Shown here in pieces: positions 59,466 through 64,000 of a stretch of DNA of 64,000 nt. The position numbers were made by a program, and so were the translations under genes. Location of the stretch: positions 28,004 through 92,003 of the forward strand of contig NZ_LN651329.1 of assembly GCF_000826525.2 (NCBI RefSeq). The letters are read 5' to 3'. This stretch comes from Mobilicoccus massiliensis. Lineage in GTDB: Bacteria; Actinomycetota; Actinomycetes; Actinomycetales; Dermatophilaceae. Every line of letters begins with the position of its first letter. Position 1 is the first letter of the stretch. The notes beneath the pieces are model-generated. The model saw only the letters and a program-made list of their open reading frames with translations. It was not told the origin of the DNA and did not search any database.

Positions 59466-59480
59466 TGAGAAGGATTATCA
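59466..59480. promoter_or_regulatory. Zur-type operator between COG0523 and aztD-like genes
   Basis: TGAGAAGGATTATCA is a 15-bp imperfect palindrome 15 bases before the AztD-like ATG and 48 bases from the divergent COG0523 start. It shares TGA-A--GATTATCA with the box at 50090 and fits actinobacterial Zur sites at 12 of 15 positions. Confidence 0.65.
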
Positions 59481-59495
59481 CGTACGATCGCGACC

Positions 59496-60941
59496 ATGAT
59501 TGGAATGATTCTCGACAAGAAGTCTCGCTCCCGCACGCTCGCGGCCCTCTCGGTCCTCGCGCTCACGTCGACCGCCGCCTGCGGCGGTTCCCCCACGGCA
59601 CCCGCGCGCCAGGCGCCCACCGCCGTGCCGGCCTCCACGGGCTCGGCGGCCGAACAGGGTCCGGTGGCCGACTCGGATGCGGGTGGGAACGAGAAGGAGG
59701 TGGCAACCGTGAAGCCGCGGCTGCTCATGTCCCACGCCGAAGGCCTCACGCTGCTCGATGCGGACTCCGGAGTCGTCGTCGCGAACAAGAAGCACCCTGC
59801 GTTCCTGCGCCTCGCCAACGCCGGCGACGGCCGGCACGTCATGGTGGCCGACGGCGACACGTTCCGGGTGTACGACACCGGCATCCAGGCCCAGAAGCAC
59901 GGCGACCACTACCACAACTACGAATACATCCCGGGTCTCACCGCCAAGACGTACGCGATGCCCCACGCCGGGCACGTCGTCCTTCATCACGGCCGCACGG
60001 TGCTCTTCGCCGACGGCACCGGCGAGATCAAGGCCCTCGACTCGACGAAGATCGCGGGCGCCAAGCCCCAGATCACCGAGTACAAGACCGACACCCCGCA
60101 CCACGGCGTCGCGGTTGAGCTCGCCGACGACACCCTCGTGCGCACCGAGGGGACCGAGGACGAACGCCACACGATCAAGGCCATCAAGGACGGCAAGACC
60201 ACCGCCGAGACGACCGACTGCCCCGGCGTGCACGGCGAGGCCGTCGCCGAGCCCACGGCCAAGGGCGACGTGCTGGCCTTCGGCTGCGAGAACGGCCCGG
60301 TCGTCTACCGCGACGGCGCGTTCCACAAGGTGCCGGTCAAGGACGCGTACTCACGCAGCGGCAACCTCTTCGGGCACGAGGAGAGCCCGATCGTCCTCGG
60401 CGACTACAAGATCGACAAGGACGCGAAGCCGGTCGAGCGGCCGACGCGCATCTCGCTCATCGACACCCGCACCGACACCCTCCGGCTCGTCGACCTGAAG
60501 TCGCCGTACTGGTTCCGCTCGTTCGCGCGCGGCCCGCAGGGGGAGGGGCTCGTGCTCACCTACGACGGCAAGCTGCACGTGATCGACGTCGACTCCGGAA
60601 AGCAGACCGCCGCGATCGATGTCATCGAGCCCTGGCAGGAGAAGGAGGACTGGCAGGAGCCGGGACCGGCCGTCGAAGTCGCCGGTTCCAAGGCCTACGT
60701 CACCGACGCGGAGAACAAGAAGATGTCGGTCGTTGACCTCGCGACCCGAAAGGTCGTCACGACCTACGACCTGCCGGCCGCGCCCGTCGAGATCGCCGTC
60801 ACCACCGGAAAGGCCGAGGTGCCCGCCGACGCGCACGAGGGCCACGACCACACCGAGGGTCACGACCACACTGAGGGTCACGACCACACTGAAGGTCACG
60901 ACCACACTGAGGGCCACGATCACGCCGGTCACGAACACTGA
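59496..60941 (+). CDS. aztD: AztD-like periplasmic zinc metallochaperone lipoprotein
   Basis: This is a 481-residue lipoprotein (signal with lipobox TAACG near 26-30). The body (about 75-440) is built of repeated beta-propeller blades (LTLLDADSGVVVANK, RVYDTGIQ, HVIDVDSGKQTAAID) with clustered His such as HGDHYHNYEYIPG and MPHAGHVVLHHGR, as in AztD chaperones that hand zinc to a binding protein. The C-terminal tail is a tandem EGHDHT array, a mobile zinc-collecting tail; in typical AztD the His-rich stretch is near the N-terminus. The ATG at 59496 is used; ATG 59505 is equally possible. No aztABC genes are next to it. Confidence 0.82.
   Translation: MIGMILDKKSRSRTLAALSVLALTSTAACGGSPTAPARQAPTAVPASTGSAAEQGPVADSDAGGNEKEVATVKPRLLMSHAEGLTLLDADSGVVVANKKHPAFLRLANAGDGRHVMVADGDTFRVYDTGIQAQKHGDHYHNYEYIPGLTAKTYAMPHAGHVVLHHGRTVLFADGTGEIKALDSTKIAGAKPQITEYKTDTPHHGVAVELADDTLVRTEGTEDERHTIKAIKDGKTTAETTDCPGVHGEAVAEPTAKGDVLAFGCENGPVVYRDGAFHKVPVKDAYSRSGNLFGHEESPIVLGDYKIDKDAKPVERPTRISLIDTRTDTLRLVDLKSPYWFRSFARGPQGEGLVLTYDGKLHVIDVDSGKQTAAIDVIEPWQEKEDWQEPGPAVEVAGSKAYVTDAENKKMSVVDLATRKVVTTYDLPAAPVEIAVTTGKAEVPADAHEGHDHTEGHDHTEGHDHTEGHDHTEGHDHAGHEH
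60837..60926. repeat. 18-bp tandem repeats encoding the His-rich tail
   Basis: Five consecutive 18-bp units (GAGGGTCACGACCACACT and variants) encode EGHDHT, EGHDHT, EGHDHT, EGHDHT and EGHDHA at the C-terminus of the AztD-like protein. Confidence 0.85.
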
Positions 60942-60976
60942 GAGCCGGCCGCGCCACGAGGACCACGGCCACCGAC

Positions 60977-61031
60977 CGCTCGAACAGGCACTTTCATTCG
61001 GTTCGAGAGGGTGAAACCGCCTGTTCGAGCG
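60977..61031. repeat. Inverted repeat downstream of the aztD-like gene
   Basis: CGCTCGAACAGGC (60977-60989) and GCCTGTTCGAGCG (61019-61031) are 13-bp exact arms with a 29-base loop that has partial inner pairing. A terminator is the likely role. It lies between the gene and the insertion element. Confidence 0.6.
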
Positions 61032-61105
61032 TGAGGGGGGCCGATCGCGTCGTCGTCCTCCTCGGCGTTCCTCGGCACGCCTCGGTCCTCCTCGGTCCTC
61101 CTGGG

Positions 61106-62547
61106 GAGCAATGATCAGAACCTGTGGATGGCTCTCGGCGGGTGGGCGTGGTGGAGCGCACCTTCCCGAGGATGATCTTGTCGTAACAGAACTCTGATCA
61201 GGACCGGCGTTGGCGCGCTGGTTCAGAAAGGTGCGCTCATGCTCACCGTAGTCCAGGACGAGACGACGACCAACGCCGCCGGTGGCGGGTCGCTGTTGGA
61301 TGAACTCGCCCGCGAAGGCGCAAGGAAGATGCTGGCGACAGCGTTGCAGGCCGAGGTCGCCGCCTACATCGAAGCTCACGCCGAAGACGTGGACGAGAAC
61401 GGGCGCCGTTTGGTGGTCCGCAACGGCTACCACGAGCCGCGGGAGGTGACCACGGCCGCGGGCGCTGTGGCGGTCCGGCAACCGCGGGTGAACGACAAGC
61501 GCGTCGATCCTGCCACTGGGGAACGTCGCCGGTTCTCCTCGGCGATCCTGCCGGCCTGGTGCCGTAAGTCCCCGCAGGTCGCCGAGGTGTTGCCGCTGCT
61601 GTACCTGCATGGACTGTCCACGTCGGATTTCGTGCCGGCGTTGGAGCAGTTCCTCGGCACCAGCCATGGCCTGTCGGCAGCGACGATCACCCGGCTGGTC
61701 AAGGACTGGCAGGCCGAGGCCGCCGCGTTCACCCAAAGGTCCTTGACCGGGACCGACTTCGTGTACGTGTGGGTCGACGGCATCCATCTCAAGGTTCGCC
61801 TCGAGGCCGACCGGGTGTGTCTGTTGGTGATGATCGGGGTGCGTGCCGATGGCACCAAGGAGCTCATCGCCCTCGACGACGGCCATCGGGAGTCGACAGA
61901 GTCATGGCTGGACCTGCTGCGCTCGGTCCATGACCGCGGCATGAGGGCGCCGGTGCTGGCCATCGGGGACGGCGCGCTGGGGTTCTGGGCCGCGCTAGGC
62001 CAGGTGTGGCCCGAAACGCGTGAGCAGAGGTGCTGGTTCCACAAGATCGGCAACGTGTTGAACACGTTGCCGAAGTCGGCCCAGGCGGGCGCGAAGGCCG
62101 CACTCGGTGAGATCTGGAACGCCGAAGACCGCGCCCATGCCGAGAAGGCGGCCCGACGGTTCGCCGCGGACTACGGGGCCAAGTGGCCCAAGGCCGCCGC
62201 GAAGATCACCCAGGACCTCGAGGAGCTCCTGGCGTTCTACGACTATCCGGCCGAACACTGGATCCACCTACGGACCACGAACCCGATCGAGAGCACGTTC
62301 GCCACCGTCCGGCTGCGGCAGCGGGTCACCAAGGGCCCCGGCTCCCGCGCCGCCGGAGTCGCGATGGCGTTCAAGCTCATCCAGTCCGCACAATCCCGGT
62401 GGCGGGCCGTGAACGCGCCCCACCTCGTCGCCCTCGTCCGCGCCGGCGCGAAGTTCGACAAAGGCGTCCTCGTCGAACGACCCGACGAATCAAGCCCCGA
62501 CGCTCACGCCGCGTAACCCACCGATCCACAGGTCTTGACAATTACTC
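61106..62547 (+). mobile_element. IS256-family insertion sequence with 9-bp target duplication
   Basis: This is a 1442-bp element. Inverted ends of 24 bases begin GAG and end ACCTGTGGAT (61106-61129 and 62524-62547, about 19 of 24 matching). The flanks carry an exact 9-bp direct repeat CCTCCTGGG at 61097-61105 and 62548-62556, the 8-9 bp duplication expected of this family. One transposase gene fills the interior and looks intact. Confidence 0.87.
61239..62516 (+). CDS. IS256-family transposase
   Basis: This is a 425-residue DDE transposase. The DDE residues are in VWVDGIHLKVR (about 181-191), AIGDGALGFW (about 242-251) and TNPIESTFATVRLR (about 344-357). CWFHKIGNVLNTLPK is the family signature between the second D and E. 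The ATG at 61239 follows AGAAAGG. It lies within a complete element with intact ends and is therefore probably active or recently active. Confidence 0.93.
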   Translation: MLTVVQDETTTNAAGGGSLLDELAREGARKMLATALQAEVAAYIEAHAEDVDENGRRLVVRNGYHEPREVTTAAGAVAVRQPRVNDKRVDPATGERRRFSSAILPAWCRKSPQVAEVLPLLYLHGLSTSDFVPALEQFLGTSHGLSAATITRLVKDWQAEAAAFTQRSLTGTDFVYVWVDGIHLKVRLEADRVCLLVMIGVRADGTKELIALDDGHRESTESWLDLLRSVHDRGMRAPVLAIGDGALGFWAALGQVWPETREQRCWFHKIGNVLNTLPKSAQAGAKAALGEIWNAEDRAHAEKAARRFAADYGAKWPKAAAKITQDLEELLAFYDYPAEHWIHLRTTNPIESTFATVRLRQRVTKGPGSRAAGVAMAFKLIQSAQSRWRAVNAPHLVALVRAGAKFDKGVLVERPDESSPDAHAA

Positions 62548-62575
62548 CCTCCTGGGTGCTCCTAGGCGCTCCTCG

Positions 62576-63520
62576 TCAGTCCTCGTCGTCGGAGAGGCTG
62601 CCGGCCGTGATCGTCGTGCGGTCGAACGGGGTGCGCTGGTAGACGCTGTAGTTGAGCCAGTTGGCGTAGAGCAGGAAGCCGTGGGAGCGCCACGACTGCC
62701 GCGGCCGCTGCGTGGGGTCGTCGTGGGGGAAGTAGCGGCGCGGCACCTCGATCTGCCTGCCCTGGGCGATGTCGCGTTCGTACTCGCCGGCCAGTGTGTC
62801 GGCGTCGTACTCGGGGTGACCGGTGACGTAGATCTGTCGGCCGTCGCGGCTCGCGGCGAGGTAGAGCCCGGCCTCGTCGGAGGTGGCGATGACCTCGAGA
62901 GCCGGCTCGGCCTCGACGTCGGCGATACGCGTGCCGGTGTGCCGGGAGTGGGGGGCGAAGAACGTCTCGTCGAACCCGCTGACGATCCGGGCCCTCGGGG
63001 CGAGGACGTCGTGCTCGAACACCCCGAACATCTTGGCGTCGAGCTCGACCTTGTCGATGCCGAAGTACCGGTACAACGCGGCCTGCGCGCCCCAGCAGAC
63101 GTGCATCGTCGACCACACGTTCGTCCGGCTCCAGTCGAGCAGCTCACACAGCTCGGGCCAGTAGTCGACCTCTTCGAACCGGAGCTTCTCGACCGGTGCG
63201 CCGGTGATGATGAGCCCGTCGAACGTCTCGTCGCGCACGTCGTCGAAGCTGCGGTAGAACGCGTCGAGGTGCTCGGGGGCCGTGTTGCGTGACTCGTGGG
63301 TGCGCATCGTCAGCAGAGTGATCTCGACCTGCATCGCCGTGTTGCCGAGCAGCCGCAACAACTGGGTCTCGGTCGCGATCTTCGTGGGCATGAGGTTGAG
63401 GATCGCGATGGACAGCGGCCGGATGTCCTGATGATCCGCGCGCTCGCGCGACATGACGAAGATGTTCTCCTCCGCCAGGGTGCGCCGGGCGGGCAGAGAG
63501 TGCGGAATGTTGACGGGCAC
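62576..63520 (-). CDS. metA: Homoserine O-acyltransferase, probably acetyl-CoA specific
   Basis: This is a 314-residue MetA-family enzyme for the first step of methionine synthesis. The nucleophile Cys lies in MHVCWGAQAAL (about 139-149), the His in YVTGHPEYD, and the Glu follows in GEYERD. GAPVEKLRFEEVDYW carries Glu at the position that in Bacillus-type MetA confers acetyl-CoA specificity, where enteric succinyltransferases have Gly. O-acetylhomoserine is therefore the likely product. The GTG at 63520 follows GGAGACACCAC and gives the standard N-terminus PVNIPHSLPA. It is 28 bases from the right end of the insertion sequence, which just misses the stop. Confidence 0.93.
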   Translation of the reverse strand: MPVNIPHSLPARRTLAEENIFVMSRERADHQDIRPLSIAILNLMPTKIATETQLLRLLGNTAMQVEITLLTMRTHESRNTAPEHLDAFYRSFDDVRDETFDGLIITGAPVEKLRFEEVDYWPELCELLDWSRTNVWSTMHVCWGAQAALYRYFGIDKVELDAKMFGVFEHDVLAPRARIVSGFDETFFAPHSRHTGTRIADVEAEPALEVIATSDEAGLYLAASRDGRQIYVTGHPEYDADTLAGEYERDIAQGRQIEVPRRYFPHDDPTQRPRQSWRSHGFLLYANWLNYSVYQRTPFDRTTITAGSLSDDED

Positions 63521-63693
63521 GTGGTGTCTCCGGATCGAGCGGTCGGTGTGGCCTCGTGGCCGTGAAGCCGTCGCCACGATAGTGGGCGCGGCTCGTCGCC
63601 CTCCGGGGAGTTCGCCTGGTGGGCCGGGGGAAGGCGCAAAGGACCGGTCCTCACCTCGTCGCGCCTCCGACTCCGCGCAGGGTCGAGGGGTGC

Positions 63694-63716
63694 CGGAAAC
63701 GACGGCTGTCTCGGCG
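63694..63716. repeat. Solo arm of the 23-bp inverted repeat
   Basis: CGGAAACGACGGCTGTCTCG plus GCG is identical to the right arm of the repeat at 41753-41775. No second arm is found nearby. It lies between metA and the partial gene at the window end. Confidence 0.75.
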
Positions 63717-63728
63717 GGGTCGGGCGAC

Positions 63729-64000
63729 TCAGGCGGGGGCCGACGGGCCAGGGCGCGTCGATCCGCCTGGCTCGTGCCCGTCACCCTGCTCGCGCTCACC
63801 ACCCCGCTCGCGCTCGCCACCCTGCTCGGGTTCGAGCGTGAGCGGCGCGATGCGCGGTCGCTTGGGTGCGATGCCGTCTCCCGAGCTCTGTCCGCGGATG
63901 CGCCGAACGATCCACGGGCGCAGGTGGGTCCGGGCCCACTCCCGGTCGGCGGCGAGCGATTCCCACCGCGACAACGGCGAGGCGGCGGGCAACGGCTCCC
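63729..64000 (-). CDS. C-terminal part of a gene entering from beyond the window
   Basis: A frame open to the right edge ends at 63729. It reads SRWESLAADREWARTHLRP and WIVRRIRGQ, then a tail rich in Glu, Gly and Arg (EPEQGGERERGGEREQG). I do not recognise it. The start lies outside the window, and the repetitive tail may be unstructured. Confidence 0.45.
   Translation of the reverse strand, partial: EPLPAASPLSRWESLAADREWARTHLRPWIVRRIRGQSSGDGIAPKRPRIAPLTLEPEQGGERERGGEREQGDGHEPGGSTRPGPSAPA

Noticed and set aside
60837..60926. CRISPR-like array
   Set aside because: Eighteen-base units without spacers, in frame inside a gene and encoding a His-rich tail.
63521..63728. SAM riboswitch ahead of metA
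   Set aside because: No conserved SAM-aptamer core could be traced in the leader.

Overview
The window is high-GC DNA of an actinobacterium. Evidence: a NucS mismatch endonuclease, a mycothiol-dependent maleylpyruvate-isomerase-fold protein, DUF2550 next to atpC, many GTG starts and near-leaderless genes. The genus cannot be fixed from the sequence.

Layout. (1) Positions 1-17984 form one giant perfect palindrome with its axis between 8992 and 8993 and no spacer. Every gene on the left reappears on the right with coordinates summing to 17985. The window opens inside a second nucS copy, so the left arm runs on beyond base 1. The axis lies in a gene fragment that is itself abutted to a truncated DUF5996 gene. 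An assembly or amplification fold-back is the likeliest cause, so the left-arm genes may not exist as separate copies. (2) Positions 9.5-32 kb carry acetyl-CoA and C4/C5 acyl-CoA metabolism: ethylmalonyl-CoA mutase, cobalamin adenosyltransferase, tandem 3-hydroxyacyl-CoA dehydrogenase, crotonyl-CoA carboxylase/reductase, epimerase, thiolase, MeaB and an isobutyryl-CoA-mutase-like large subunit. Together they cover most of an ethylmalonyl-CoA pathway plus the cofactor supply for B12 mutases. (3) Positions 28-41.7 kb are mixed: MarR, an ArsR/CDF metal-efflux pair, an M15 peptidase, a TPR co-chaperone, a LysR/YeiH pair, a second CDF transporter, a PLP aldolase and an FAD oxidase.

(4) Positions 42.5-53.0 kb hold the most interesting locus. 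A minus-strand operon encodes two ABC exporter half-subunits, a 36-residue His/Ser/Thr-rich precursor peptide too short to have been picked up as an ORF, a fused leader-binding/YcaO cyclodehydratase, and a second, degenerate YcaO-like protein. Divergent from it is a complete metal-chelate importer (FecCD permease, lipoprotein binding protein, ATPase). The 27-bp divergent promoter contains a 15-bp Zur/Fur-type palindrome. A sister box sits between the zinc-starvation genes for a COG0523 GTPase and an AztD-like zinc chaperone at 59.47 kb. I infer a zinc-repressed RiPP metallophore (zincophore) system: synthesis, export and re-uptake controlled by one operator. I do not recognise it as a described system.

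(5) Positions 53-64 kb carry pgm, an unrecognised two-gene unit, thiC under a TPP riboswitch, the zinc pair, an IS256-family element with a clean 9-bp target duplication, metA, and the tail of a gene running off the window. A family of about 69-bp palindromes occupies three convergent intergenic gaps (34.1, 41.8 and 53.1 kb). No rRNA, tRNA or CRISPR array was seen.
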